DNA from: Schauerella fraxinea
Lineage (GTDB): Bacteria; Pseudomonadota; Gammaproteobacteria; Burkholderiales; Burkholderiaceae_B
Direction: 5' to 3'
Assembly: GCA_030849945.1 (NCBI GenBank)
Contig: JAVDKK010000001.1
Coordinates: forward strand, 744,001 to 808,000
DNA length: 64,000 nucleotides
Shown: one piece after another, positions 26,588 through 34,681 of the stretch
How positions within the stretch are numbered: position 1 is the first letter of the stretch
How the letters are laid out: each line of letters starts with the position of its first letter
The notes under the pieces: model-generated
Seen by the model: only the letters and a program-made list of their open reading frames with translations
Told to the model about the DNA's origin: nothing
The model's database searches: none
Translations under genes and position numbers: made by a program

Positions 26588-26606
26588 ATGAACGATAATC
26601 ATTATC
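26588..26606. promoter_or_regulatory. Fur box upstream of siderophore receptor
   Basis: The 19 bases ATGAACGATAATCATTATC match 15 positions of the Fur consensus GATAATGATAATCATTATC, including an unbroken GATAATCATTATC. It lies 27 bases from the receptor start and 108 from the divergent AraC gene, so it could repress both in iron-replete cells. Confidence 0.85.
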
Positions 26607-26714
26607 GGTGGCTGATCATCCCAGACACATCCTGTCGCGGCTTGCGAAATCCCGCCCGAAATTGTCGAATTACCGGTTTAGCAACGCCCGTCTTCCGGGG
26701 AAGGAGTGCCCAAT

Positions 26715-27704
26715 ATGCTGCAGTCGACAACGCATGACGCTCCTTGGCGCGATGGGTCGCGCAGACGCGCACACGAATGGTGGCGCGACACGCTGCCGAC
26801 CGTGCCCGTCACCCGCGACTGGAACGCCGTCATCGCCTGCCTGGAGCAGGTGGATCACGGTGTGAGCCTCGCCGTGCTCGACGGGACGCCGCGCAGAGCC
26901 GTGCACTTGCCGGCACCGGGTGCCACCGTGTTCGGCATTCAGGTCTGGCTTACGGTGGGTGCGGAAGTACAGGTCGATCAGGCCAGCGTGTGCTTGCCGC
27001 TCGCCGGCGACGTGGTGCTGTTCAGCTATGCCGCCGAAACCGCCAGTCGCACGCGTATCCCGGGCGGTCGCCCGGTGAGCATGGTGGATATCCGCTTCAG
27101 CGAAGCGGCGCTTGCTCTGCGCGGTGCGCAGGCCTTGTGCAAGATGCTGCAGGAGCATTGCGCGGCCTCATTGAGTCGGCCGGATAAAGGGGCGTTCGTG
27201 GCCTGCATGCCGGCGCCACCGGCATTGATTGCGTTGGCGCGTACGATGGCGGCCTGTCCCCAGAATGGCAGCCTGGCGCGCCGCCTCTGGTGGCAAGCGC
27301 GTGCACTCGAGGCACTGTCCGTCACGGCCGAGCTGCTCAACAGCGCGGCGCCCCAATCCGTCATGGGCGACGCGCACCAGGCCGCCTTGCGTGCGGAGCG
27401 CGTGCTTCTGCAGCGATTCGGTGAGGACTGGACTGCGGCACGACTGGCGCGCATGCTGCACATGAGCGAAAAGCGCCTGCAGCATGCCTTCCGGGAAATC
27501 GTGGGTATGACGGTAAGCGCTCGCCTGCGTGCCATCCGGCTCGACGTGGCGGCCAGCATGCTCGCCGATGGCCGCCGGGTGACGGACGTGGCAGCCGACG
27601 TGGGTTATGCGAGCTTGAGCCACTTCAGCCAGAGCTTTCGCGCGCAGTTCGGCAGGTCGCCGCAGCAATGGCGCGGACCCGAGCAGGGCGCGACAGCCGG
27701 GTAG
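26715..27704 (+). CDS. AraC-family transcriptional regulator (PchR/AlcR-like)
   Basis: A 329-residue regulator. The C-terminal third holds the two helix-turn-helix motifs: WTAARLARMLHMSEKRLQHAFRE near residues 238-260, and VTDVAADVGYASLSHFSQSFR near 284-304, with GRSPQQWR after it. The N-terminal part has no recognised cupin but resembles the sensor region of siderophore-responsive AraC proteins. The ATG at 26715 has AAGGAG 8 bases upstream. Divergence from a Fur-regulated receptor suggests that it activates the receptor when the siderophore is present, as AlcR and PchR do. Confidence 0.85.
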   Translation: MLQSTTHDAPWRDGSRRRAHEWWRDTLPTVPVTRDWNAVIACLEQVDHGVSLAVLDGTPRRAVHLPAPGATVFGIQVWLTVGAEVQVDQASVCLPLAGDVVLFSYAAETASRTRIPGGRPVSMVDIRFSEAALALRGAQALCKMLQEHCAASLSRPDKGAFVACMPAPPALIALARTMAACPQNGSLARRLWWQARALEALSVTAELLNSAAPQSVMGDAHQAALRAERVLLQRFGEDWTAARLARMLHMSEKRLQHAFREIVGMTVSARLRAIRLDVAASMLADGRRVTDVAADVGYASLSHFSQSFRAQFGRSPQQWRGPEQGATAG

Positions 27705-27743
27705 CTGTGTCGCCACCGCAACACACATGCACGCGCTAAGTGT

Positions 27744-27772
27744 TTGTATTGCCAAGATATTGCTGCTATAGT
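27744..27772 (+). promoter_or_regulatory. Candidate promoter for the rplC-rpsQ unit
   Basis: TTGTAT (27744-27749) and TATAGT (27767-27772) are separated by 17 bases. The -10 matches TATAAT at five of six positions; the -35 keeps only TTG. It lies about 180 bases before rplC and just after the AraC gene, where the displaced ribosomal segment needs a promoter. Confidence 0.55.
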
Positions 27773-27950
27773 TTCAGGCTTGCCATTTTTGGCAGAGTTG
27801 CGCATAGCTATCGGGCACCATGCACCATTTGGAGCAGGCCATCCCGGAAGCGCGATATGCGTCGTTCTGCAGGCATTTAACCCAAGACGAGAACCATTAC
27901 TTTCGTCTGAAATTAGCCCCGACCAATCGCAGTCGGGAATGGAGAAAACG

Positions 27951-28640
27951 ATGTCGAATCCGACACCCACGCCTGCCGCCCATCGGCTGGGTCTGGTGGG
28001 TCGCAAGGTCGGCATGACCCGCATTTTTACCGAGGATGGTGAATCCATTCCGGTTACCGTGCTGGACGTGTCCAACAACCGTGTGACTCAAGTCAAGTCC
28101 CCTGAAACCGACGGCTATGCTGCGGTTCAAGTGGCCTACGGCACCCGTCGCGCCTCGCGTGTAGTCAAGCCGCAAACCGGCCACTATGCGAAGGCTGGCG
28201 TTGAAGCCGGTAGCATCCTCAAAGAATTCCGCCTCGATCCCACCCGCGCCGCCGAGTTTTCGGCTGGTAGCGTGATTGCCGTGGAAAGCGTGTTCGAAGC
28301 CGGCCAACAGGTCGACGTCACGGGCACCACCATCGGTAAGGGCTTCGCCGGTACCATCAAGCGCCACCACTTCGGTTCGCAACGCGCGTCGCACGGTAAC
28401 AGCCGTTCGCACCGTGTGCCGGGCTCGATCGGTCAAGCGCAAGATCCCGGTCGCGTGTTCCCCGGTAAGCGCATGTCTGGTCACCTCGGTGACGCGACCC
28501 GCACCGTGCAAAACCTCGACGTGGTTCGCGTCGATGTCGAGCGCGGTCTGCTGATGGTCAAAGGCGCGGTTCCGGGTCATGCCGGCGCCGATATCATTGT
28601 GCGTCCGGCCGTCAAGATGACGGCCAAAAAGGGAGCATAA
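27951..28640 (+). CDS. rplC: 50S ribosomal protein L3
   Basis: L3 is an early-assembling 50S protein whose central loop reaches the peptidyl transferase centre. I placed the start at ATG 27951, giving 229 residues, because GGAG lies 6 bases upstream; an in-frame ATG twelve bases earlier would overlap that site. The product has LGLVGRKVGMTRIF and the conserved GFAGTIKRHHF and QDPGRVFPGKRMSGH elements. A short Pro-rich N-terminal extension (SNPTPTPAAH) precedes the core. Confidence 0.96.
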   Translation: MSNPTPTPAAHRLGLVGRKVGMTRIFTEDGESIPVTVLDVSNNRVTQVKSPETDGYAAVQVAYGTRRASRVVKPQTGHYAKAGVEAGSILKEFRLDPTRAAEFSAGSVIAVESVFEAGQQVDVTGTTIGKGFAGTIKRHHFGSQRASHGNSRSHRVPGSIGQAQDPGRVFPGKRMSGHLGDATRTVQNLDVVRVDVERGLLMVKGAVPGHAGADIIVRPAVKMTAKKGA

Positions 28641-28643
28641 GCC

Positions 28644-29264
28644 ATGGATCTGAAGCTCCTGAATGCTCAAGGTCAATCCGACGCTACGTTCAGCGCGCCC
28701 GACACCGTGTTCGGCCGTGACTACAACGAAGCCCTGATTCACCAAATCGTCGTGGCCTATCAGGCCAACGCGCGCAGCGGCAACCGTGCACAGAAAGACC
28801 GTGCGGAAGTCAAGCACTCCACGAAGAAGCCGTGGCGTCAAAAGGGTACGGGCCGCGCTCGTGCCGGTATGACGTCCTCGCCGATCTGGCGTGGGGGTGG
28901 TCGCACGTTCCCGAACTCGCCCGACGAGAATTTCAGCCAGAAGGTCAACAAGAAGATGTACCGCGCCGGGATCCGTTCGATCTTGTCGCAGCTGGCCCGT
29001 GAAGGCCGCATCTCCGTCGTTGAAACGTTCTCGCTCGATACGCCCAAGACCAAGGACGCCGCCGTCAAGCTGCGTGACATGGGTCTGGAATCGGTGTTGA
29101 TCATCACCGATGCGGTCGACGAAAACGTCTACCTGGCTACCCGCAACCTGCCGCACGTCGCTGTGGTTGAAACGCGTTACGCCGATCCGCTGTCGCTGAT
29201 CCACTACAAGAAAGTGGTTATCACCAAGTCGGCCATCGCTCAATTCGAGGAGATGCTGGGATGA
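28644..29264 (+). CDS. rplD: 50S ribosomal protein L4
   Basis: L4 lines the polypeptide exit tunnel and, in gammaproteobacteria, represses its own operon. The 206-residue protein keeps the tunnel loop KPWRQKGTGRARAG and the SPIWRGGG motif. It starts three bases after rplC and overlaps rplW by ATGA. In enterics the L4 attenuation leader lies before rpsJ; here rpsJ is detached from rplD, so autogenous control, if it exists, would need another site. Confidence 0.96.
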   Translation: MDLKLLNAQGQSDATFSAPDTVFGRDYNEALIHQIVVAYQANARSGNRAQKDRAEVKHSTKKPWRQKGTGRARAGMTSSPIWRGGGRTFPNSPDENFSQKVNKKMYRAGIRSILSQLAREGRISVVETFSLDTPKTKDAAVKLRDMGLESVLIITDAVDENVYLATRNLPHVAVVETRYADPLSLIHYKKVVITKSAIAQFEEMLG

Positions 29265-29557
29265 ATGCAGAACGTTTGTTGCAAGTCATTCTGGCTCCGA
29301 TCGTGACCGAAAAGGCCACGTTCGTCGCCGAAAAGTACCAGCAAGTCGCTTTCCGCGTCGTGGACACCGCGACCAAGCCGGAAATCAAGGCTGCCGTCGA
29401 ACTGCTGTTCAAAGTGCAGGTCGAGTCCGTGCAGGTCCTCAACCGCAAAGGCAAAGTCAAGCGCTTTGGCCGATTCATGGGTAAGCGCCGCAGTGAGCGC
29501 AAGGCCTATGTGTCGCTCAAGGAAGGCCAGGAAATCGACTTTGCGGAGGTGATGTAA
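29261..29557 (+). CDS. rplW: 50S ribosomal protein L23
   Basis: L23 sits at the tunnel exit and is the docking site for trigger factor and SRP. The 98-residue product has LLQVILAPIVTEKAT at the start, KVNVESV-like KVQVESVQVLN in the middle, and a basic RKGKVKRFGR loop. It overlaps rplD by four bases and is directly adjacent to the rplB ATG. Confidence 0.95.
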   Translation: MNAERLLQVILAPIVTEKATFVAEKYQQVAFRVVDTATKPEIKAAVELLFKVQVESVQVLNRKGKVKRFGRFMGKRRSERKAYVSLKEGQEIDFAEVM

Positions 29558-30385
29558 ATGGCCCTCGTAAAAGTTAAACCGACCTCGGCCGGCCGCCGTA
29601 GCATGGTTAAGGTGGTAAGCCCTAACCTGCACAAGGGTGAGCCGTTCGCTCCGTTGCTCGAAAAGCAAATCCGTGGTTCTGGCCGTAACAACAACGGTCA
29701 CATCACTGTTCGCCATCGTGGCGGCGGTCACAAGCAGCACTACCGCGTCATCGATTTCCGTCGCAACAAGGACGGAATCCCGGCGAAGGTCGAGCGTCTT
29801 GAGTATGACCCCAACCGCACCGCGCACATTGCACTCTTGTGCTACGCGGACGGCGAACGTCGCTACATCATCGCTCCCCGTGGTCTGGAAGTCGGCGTCA
29901 CGCTGCTTTCGGGCGTCGAAGCCCCGATTCGCGCCGGCAATACCTTGCCGATCCGCAATATCCCGGTGGGTTCGACGATCCATTGCATCGAAATGCTCCC
30001 GGGCAAGGGTGCTCAGATGGCCCGTTCGGCTGGTGCTTCCGCTGTGCTGTTGGCGCGTGAGGGCGTTTACGCTCAAGTGCGTCTGCGCTCCGGCGAAGTC
30101 CGTCGCGTGCACATCGAATGCCGTGCCACGATCGGTGAAGTCGGCAATGAAGAACACAGCCTGCGCCAAATCGGCAAGGCCGGTGCAATGCGTTGGCGCG
30201 GTATTCGTCCGACGGTTCGTGGTGTTGCCATGAACCCGGTCGATCACCCGCACGGTGGTGGCGAAGGCCGCACCGGTGAAGCACGCGAGCCGGTCAGCCC
30301 TTGGGGTACTCCGTCGAAGGGTTTCAAGACTCGACGCAACAAGCGGACGAACAATATGATCGTCCAACGGCGCAAGCGCAAGTAA
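29558..30385 (+). CDS. rplB: 50S ribosomal protein L2
   Basis: L2 is one of the most conserved 50S proteins and is needed for subunit joining and peptidyl transfer. The 275-residue product retains the GGGHKQHYR segment and the catalytically implicated MNPVDHPHGGGEGRT near residue 225, with its histidine intact. The C-terminus (TRRNKRTNNMIVQRRKRK) is strongly basic as usual. It is packed against rplW with no gap. Confidence 0.97.
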   Translation: MALVKVKPTSAGRRSMVKVVSPNLHKGEPFAPLLEKQIRGSGRNNNGHITVRHRGGGHKQHYRVIDFRRNKDGIPAKVERLEYDPNRTAHIALLCYADGERRYIIAPRGLEVGVTLLSGVEAPIRAGNTLPIRNIPVGSTIHCIEMLPGKGAQMARSAGASAVLLAREGVYAQVRLRSGEVRRVHIECRATIGEVGNEEHSLRQIGKAGAMRWRGIRPTVRGVAMNPVDHPHGGGEGRTGEAREPVSPWGTPSKGFKTRRNKRTNNMIVQRRKRK

Positions 30386-30397
30386 GGGGCGAACATC

Positions 30398-30673
30398 ATG
30401 TCACGTTCGATCAAGAAAGGCCCGTTTGTCGACGCGCATCTGATCAAGAAGATCGATGCAGCCGTCGTGGGCAAAGACAAAAAGCCGATCAAGACCTGGT
30501 CGCGCCGGTCCACCATCCTGCCCGATTTCATCGGGTTGACTATCGCTGTGCACAATGGCCGTCAGCACGTTCCCGTTTATATCAACGAGAACATGGTCGG
30601 TCACAAGCTCGGCGAATTCGCGCTGACCCGTACGTTCAAGGGTCATGCTGCGGACAAGAAGTCGAAGAGGTAA
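30398..30673 (+). CDS. rpsS: 30S ribosomal protein S19
   Basis: S19 forms the A-site finger bridge together with S13 in the 30S head. The 91-residue product begins SRSIKKGPFVDAHLIKK and has the TWSRRSTILPDFIGLTI and HNGRQHVPVYI segments. A GGGGCG stretch precedes the ATG, and rplV follows after three bases. Confidence 0.96.
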   Translation: MSRSIKKGPFVDAHLIKKIDAAVVGKDKKPIKTWSRRSTILPDFIGLTIAVHNGRQHVPVYINENMVGHKLGEFALTRTFKGHAADKKSKR

Positions 30674-30676
30674 GCG

Positions 30677-31006
30677 ATGGAAACTCAAGCCATTATCCGT
30701 GGGGTGCACATCTCCGCGCAAAAGACCCGACTCGTTGCGGATTTGATCCGTGGTAAGTCGGTTGCGCAAGCACTGAACATCCTCACCTTTTCCCCCAAGA
30801 AGGCGGCCGTCATCCTGAAGAAGGCTGTCGAATCCGCTATCGCCAACGCCGAGCACAACGACGGCGCCGATATTGATGAGCTGAAGGTCACCACGATCTA
30901 TGTGGACAAAGCTCAATCGATGAAGCGCTTCTCGGCGCGCGCCAAGGGCCGCGGTAACCGTATCGAGAAGCAGACTTGCCACATTGTGGTCAAAGTCGGC
31001 GCGTAA
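30677..31006 (+). CDS. rplV: 50S ribosomal protein L22
   Basis: L22 extends a hairpin along the exit tunnel and is a macrolide-resistance hot spot. The 109-residue product contains SAQKTRLVADLIRGK and the tunnel hairpin KRFSARAKGRGNRIEK, which looks wild type, without the insertions known from resistant mutants. The start is an ATG following GTAAGCG at the end of rpsS. Confidence 0.95.
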   Translation: METQAIIRGVHISAQKTRLVADLIRGKSVAQALNILTFSPKKAAVILKKAVESAIANAEHNDGADIDELKVTTIYVDKAQSMKRFSARAKGRGNRIEKQTCHIVVKVGA

Positions 31007-31015
31007 GGAGCAACG

Positions 31016-31825
31016 ATGGGTCAGAAAATTCACCCGATTGGGTTCCGTCTCGCGGTATCCCGTAACTGGTCGTCCAAGTGGTTTGCGGACGACAAGGCCT
31101 TTCCCGGCATGTTGGCGCAAGACATCCGTGTTCGCGAGTATCTGAAAAAGAAACTCAAGAGCGCGTCGGTCGGCCGCGTGATCATCGAGCGTCCCGCCAA
31201 GAACGCCCGCATCACCATTTACTCGGCTCGTCCGGGCGTGGTGATCGGCAAGCGTGGCGAAGACATCGAGAACCTGAAGAGCGATCTGCAGCGTTTGATG
31301 GGCGTGCCCGTGCACGTCAACATCGAGGAAATCCGCAAGCCGGAAACCGACGCTCAACTGATTGCCGATTCGATCTCGCAACAGCTCGAGAAGCGCATCA
31401 TGTTCCGTCGTGCGATGAAACGCGCGATGCAAAACGCGATGCGTCTGGGTGCCCAAGGCATCAAGATCATGAGCGCCGGTCGTCTGAACGGTATCGAAAT
31501 CGCTCGCACCGAGTGGTATCGCGAAGGCCGTGTGCCGTTGCACACCCTGCGCGCCAATATCGACTACGGTACGTCCGAAGCCCACACCACGTATGGTGTG
31601 ATCGGTATCAAGGTCTGGGTCTACAAGGGCGATATGCTCCCGAACGGCGAAATGCCGCCGGAAGTGGTCACTCCCCGTGAAGATGATCGCCGTCCCCGCC
31701 GCGCTCCGCGCGGTGACCGTCCGGAAGGCGCTCGCGCCGGCCGTCCGGGTGCGGGTCCTGGTGGTCGTGGACGCGGTCCGCGCAAGGCTGATGGCGCTGC
31801 GACGCCGACGCCCGAAGGAGAATAA
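31016..31825 (+). CDS. rpsC: 30S ribosomal protein S3 with long basic tail
   Basis: S3 shapes the mRNA entry channel and has helicase activity. The 269-residue product has the KH domain (SARPGVVIGKRGEDIENL, GKRG loop near residue 80) and the conserved C-terminal domain (AGRLNGIEIARTEWYREG). The last 45 or so residues are an Arg/Gly/Pro-rich tail that the 233-residue E. coli protein lacks. Related tails are known in betaproteobacterial S3. Start ATG 31016 follows GGAGCA. Confidence 0.96.
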   Translation: MGQKIHPIGFRLAVSRNWSSKWFADDKAFPGMLAQDIRVREYLKKKLKSASVGRVIIERPAKNARITIYSARPGVVIGKRGEDIENLKSDLQRLMGVPVHVNIEEIRKPETDAQLIADSISQQLEKRIMFRRAMKRAMQNAMRLGAQGIKIMSAGRLNGIEIARTEWYREGRVPLHTLRANIDYGTSEAHTTYGVIGIKVWVYKGDMLPNGEMPPEVVTPREDDRRPRRAPRGDRPEGARAGRPGAGPGGRGRGPRKADGAATPTPEGE

Positions 31826-31827
31826 AG

Positions 31828-32244
31828 ATGCTGCAACCGTCACGCAGAAAATATCGTAAAGAGCAAAAAGGCCGTAACACCGGTCTGGCTACTCGCGGAA
31901 CGGACGTTTCGTTCGGCGATTTCGGCTTGAAGTCGACCGATCGTGGTCGTCTGACGGCGCGCCAGATCGAGGCCGCTCGTCGTGCCATTAACCGTCACAT
32001 GAAGCGTCAAGGTAAAACCTGGATTCGTATTTTCCCGGATAAGCCTATTTCGCAAAAACCTGCCGAAGTCCGGATGGGTAACGGTAAGGGCAACCCCGAG
32101 TATTGGGTCGCTGAAATTCAACCGGGCAAAGTGCTGTATGAGCTGGGTGGTGTAAGCGAAGAAATCGCGCGTGAAGCCTTCCGCTTGGCCGCTGCAAAGC
32201 TGCCGCTCCGGACCACGTTCGTCGCGCGTCATATCGGTGCTTAA
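31828..32244 (+). CDS. rplP: 50S ribosomal protein L16
   Basis: L16 helps position A-site tRNA and is a late-assembling 50S protein. The 138-residue product has MLQPSRRKYRKEQKGRN and the RIFPDKPISQKP element, which is the usual region of Arg hydroxylation, along with the KGNPEYWVAEI motif. It starts two bases after the rpsC stop. Confidence 0.96.
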   Translation: MLQPSRRKYRKEQKGRNTGLATRGTDVSFGDFGLKSTDRGRLTARQIEAARRAINRHMKRQGKTWIRIFPDKPISQKPAEVRMGNGKGNPEYWVAEIQPGKVLYELGGVSEEIAREAFRLAAAKLPLRTTFVARHIGA

Positions 32245-32254
32245 GGAGTACTAA

Positions 32255-32446
32255 ATGAAAGCCAGCGAACTCCGTTCGAAAGATGCCGCCGAGCTCGGCA
32301 AAGAGCTCGAAAGTCTGTTGCGTGCGCAATTCGGTCTGCGTATGCAGCGGGCCACTCAACAGCTTGCCAACCACAGCCAGCTTGGCAAAGTGCGCCGCGA
32401 CATCGCGCGCGTACGCACCTTGCTGACCGAGAAGGCAGGGAAATAA
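32255..32446 (+). CDS. rpmC: 50S ribosomal protein L29
   Basis: L29 is a small two-helix protein next to L23 at the tunnel exit. The 63-residue product shows the pattern MKASELRSKDAAELGKEL and a second helix with LGKVRRDIARVRTLL. GGAGTACTA provides the ribosome site after rplP. rpsQ follows after two bases. Confidence 0.95.
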   Translation: MKASELRSKDAAELGKELESLLRAQFGLRMQRATQQLANHSQLGKVRRDIARVRTLLTEKAGK

Positions 32447-32448
32447 TC

Positions 32449-32733
32449 ATGAGTGAAACTCAAGAAGTCGCAGTCCCCAAAAAGAACCAGCGCACGCTGG
32501 TCGGCAAAATCGTCAGCAACAAGATGGATAAAACCGTCGTGGTGCAGGTCGAAAGCCGAGTGAAGCATCCGATCTACGGTAAGGTCATCACGCGCCGCAA
32601 TAAGTACAAGGCGCATGACGAAACGAACCAGTACAACGAAGGCGACACTGTCGAAATCGCTGAAGGCCGTCCTATCTCCCGTTCGAAGTCGTGGAGTGTG
32701 GTGCGCTTGATCGAGGCTGTACGCGTCATCTAA
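32449..32733 (+). CDS. rpsQ: 30S ribosomal protein S17
   Basis: S17 binds helices 7 and 11 of 16S rRNA with an OB fold. The 94-residue product has a short SETQEVAVPKKN extension, then QRTLVGKIVSNKMDKTVVVQVE. The KYKAHDE and EGRPISRSKSW segments match the family. This is the last gene before an intrinsic terminator; in most proteobacteria rplN would follow within tens of bases. Confidence 0.96.
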   Translation: MSETQEVAVPKKNQRTLVGKIVSNKMDKTVVVQVESRVKHPIYGKVITRRNKYKAHDETNQYNEGDTVEIAEGRPISRSKSWSVVRLIEAVRVI

Positions 32734-32775
32734 ATCGCGTCTGCCGGTAGCGCTCAGGTGCTAACGGCAACACGA

Positions 32776-32815
32776 AAAAAAAGGGCTGGGAGAAGCGATT
32801 CTCCCGGCCCTTTTT
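32776..32815 (+). terminator. Intrinsic terminator after rpsQ
   Basis: A 14-base stem (AAGGGCTGGGAGAA at 32781, TTCTCCCGGCCCTT at 32799, one G-U pair) has the tetraloop GCGA. It is preceded by an A-run and followed by five T. It ends the rplC-rpsQ transcript and, read leftward, could end the aldehyde dehydrogenase transcript. Confidence 0.95.
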
Positions 32816-32842
32816 CCATACTGCGCTGTCGTCGATATGCGA

Positions 32843-34270
32843 TCAGATATGCGTGATGAACTTGGTCACGAGGTAGCCGTCGAATGTCTCCGTGCCGCCT
32901 TCGCTGCCGATGCCGCTATCCTTGATGCCGCCAAACGGCGTTTCAGCCAGTGCGCTGCCGAAGTGATTGATGTTGACCATGCCCGCTTCCAGACCATTCG
33001 AGACTTTCGTGGCGATCTGCAGCGAGTTGGTGAACACGTACGACGACAGCCCGAAAGGCAGGCTGTTGGCGCGTTTGAGCACTTCCTCGGTATCCTTGAA
33101 TCGAACGATCGGCGCGATGGGGCCAAAGGGCTCTTCGGTCATCAGCATCGAATCTTCAGGCACATCGGTAACGATGGTGGGGGCAAAGAAGTAGCCCGGT
33201 CCGGCAATCGGCTCGCCGCCCGTCACGATCTTGCCGCCGCGCTTTTTAGCGTCTTCCACGAACTTGCTCATGGCCGGTACGCGGCGTTGGTGAGCCAAAG
33301 GTCCCATTTCGATCCCGTCTTCGAGCCCGTTGCCCACCTTCACGCCCTTCGTGACTTCCGTGAACTTGGCCAGGAACTCTTCATAAGCCTTTTCCTGTAC
33401 ATAGAAGCGCGTGGGCGACACGCATACTTGGCCTGCGTTGCGCAGCTTGAACTTGGCCAGCATCTTGGCGGCACGGTCGATGTCGGCGTCGTCGAACACC
33501 AGAACGGGCGAGTGACCGCCCAGTTCCATGGTGGCGCGTTTCATGTGCTGGCCGGCCAGGGCGGCCAGTTGCTTGCCCACCGGTACCGAACCGGTAAACG
33601 AGATCTTGCGCACGATCGGCGAGCGGATGAGGTAGTCCGAGATGACCGGAGGATCGCCCCACACCACGTTCAGTACGCCCTTGGGCAGGCCGGCGTCATG
33701 AAACATGCGGGCAATGGCCATCACGGCGCTGGGTGAATCTTCCGGGCCTTTCAGGATCACCGTGCAACCGGCGCCGATCGCAGCAGCGACCTTGCGGATG
33801 GCCTGGTTGTAGGGGAAGTTCCAAGGCGTGAAGGCGGCGCAGACGCCGATCGGCTCGCGCACGACGATCTGACGCACGTCGGGATTGCGGGGCGTGATCA
33901 CGCGGCCGTAGATGCGGCGGCATTCTTCGGCATGCCAATCGGCATGTTCGGAGCACGACACCACCTCGCCAACCGCTTCGGCCAGCGGCTTGCCTTGGTC
34001 AAGCGTCATGTTGCGGCCGATTTCCTTGGCCTGATCGCGCGACAATTGGCCTACCTTGCGCAAAATGGCAGCGCGGTCGATCGGCGACGACACTTTCCAC
34101 GTCTGAAATGCGCGCTCGGCGGCCGCCAATGCGCGATCGAGATCCTTCTGCGTCGCGTGCGGGAGTTGGCCAAGCACATCACCCGTTGCCGGGTTCACAA
34201 CGTCTTGCGTCTTGCGGCCTTCGCCGGAAACGAATTCTCCATCGATATAAAGCGCCAATGTTTCGTACAT
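32843..34270 (-). CDS. NAD(P)-dependent aldehyde dehydrogenase, succinate-semialdehyde dehydrogenase type
   Basis: A full-length 475-residue ALDH. Motifs in order are FTPWNFPYNQAIRK (about residue 140), FTGSVPVGKQLA (about 222), the catalytic glutamate in TMELGGHSPVLVFDDAD (about 244) and the catalytic cysteine in NAGQVCVSPTRF (about 280). The C-terminal EEPFGPIAPIVRF is typical of the GabD branch. The most likely substrate is succinate semialdehyde or a related aldehyde; this is inferred from similarity. AAAGG lies before ATG 34270. It is the sole leftward gene between rpsQ and rplN, with no gabT beside it. Confidence 0.9.
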   Translation of the reverse strand: MYETLALYIDGEFVSGEGRKTQDVVNPATGDVLGQLPHATQKDLDRALAAAERAFQTWKVSSPIDRAAILRKVGQLSRDQAKEIGRNMTLDQGKPLAEAVGEVVSCSEHADWHAEECRRIYGRVITPRNPDVRQIVVREPIGVCAAFTPWNFPYNQAIRKVAAAIGAGCTVILKGPEDSPSAVMAIARMFHDAGLPKGVLNVVWGDPPVISDYLIRSPIVRKISFTGSVPVGKQLAALAGQHMKRATMELGGHSPVLVFDDADIDRAAKMLAKFKLRNAGQVCVSPTRFYVQEKAYEEFLAKFTEVTKGVKVGNGLEDGIEMGPLAHQRRVPAMSKFVEDAKKRGGKIVTGGEPIAGPGYFFAPTIVTDVPEDSMLMTEEPFGPIAPIVRFKDTEEVLKRANSLPFGLSSYVFTNSLQIATKVSNGLEAGMVNINHFGSALAETPFGGIKDSGIGSEGGTETFDGYLVTKFITHI

Positions 34271-34681
34271 GCGACAACCTTTAGAAAGCGGTGAAAGGGA
34301 AACAGCGGGGTGATGCGGGTGGGTGGCGCCGGCAGTGCATCATCGTGTGGTAGCCGACCGCGCCGGATGTAGCCGTACAGTCTAACTAAAAAACAACGCC
34401 CTAGTGAACCCGTGGAGATAAGTGCTTGCGTCAGCGTCGCACCCGAGTTATTATCAACGGCTTTCCCGCATTCCCAATTGCGCGGTCGTAGATCACCAGC
34501 GAGAGGCACCAAGCTTCACGTCGAGATCCAAGCCAGCAAAAAGAGTGTGGGAAGAAACACCCGCAGGATTTCAACCCAGGGTCGGCTTCACTAGCTAGCC
34601 TTACGGGACCAAAACTGGCGGGAGAGGCGTGATTCCGGGTTCGGGATGCGTTTCTCCGGTTAAGTTGGAATAGGAAAAATC
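34271..34681. other. 411-base region between the ALDH and rplN
   Basis: This gap holds the leftward promoter of the aldehyde dehydrogenase gene and the rightward promoter and leader of the rplN unit. I see no coding region. The ALDH side has an AAGG ribosome site at 34278 but no clear sigma70 match. The rplN leader is about 220 bases, unusually long, and contains TTCCGGGTTCGGGATGCG and TTTCTCCGG. I see no stable terminator-like hairpin. Confidence 0.5.
34426..34454 (+). promoter_or_regulatory. Candidate promoter for the rplN-secY unit
   Basis: TTGCGT (34426-34431) and TATTAT (34449-34454) are spaced by exactly 17 bases. The -10 matches TATAAT at five of six positions. It points into the spc genes and is about 230 bases upstream of rplN, consistent with a new start for the detached segment. 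Confidence 0.6.

Noticed and set aside
32837..33736. Plus-strand open frame opposite the aldehyde dehydrogenase
   Set aside because: The minus strand has the complete ALDH motif set; the plus frame has none.
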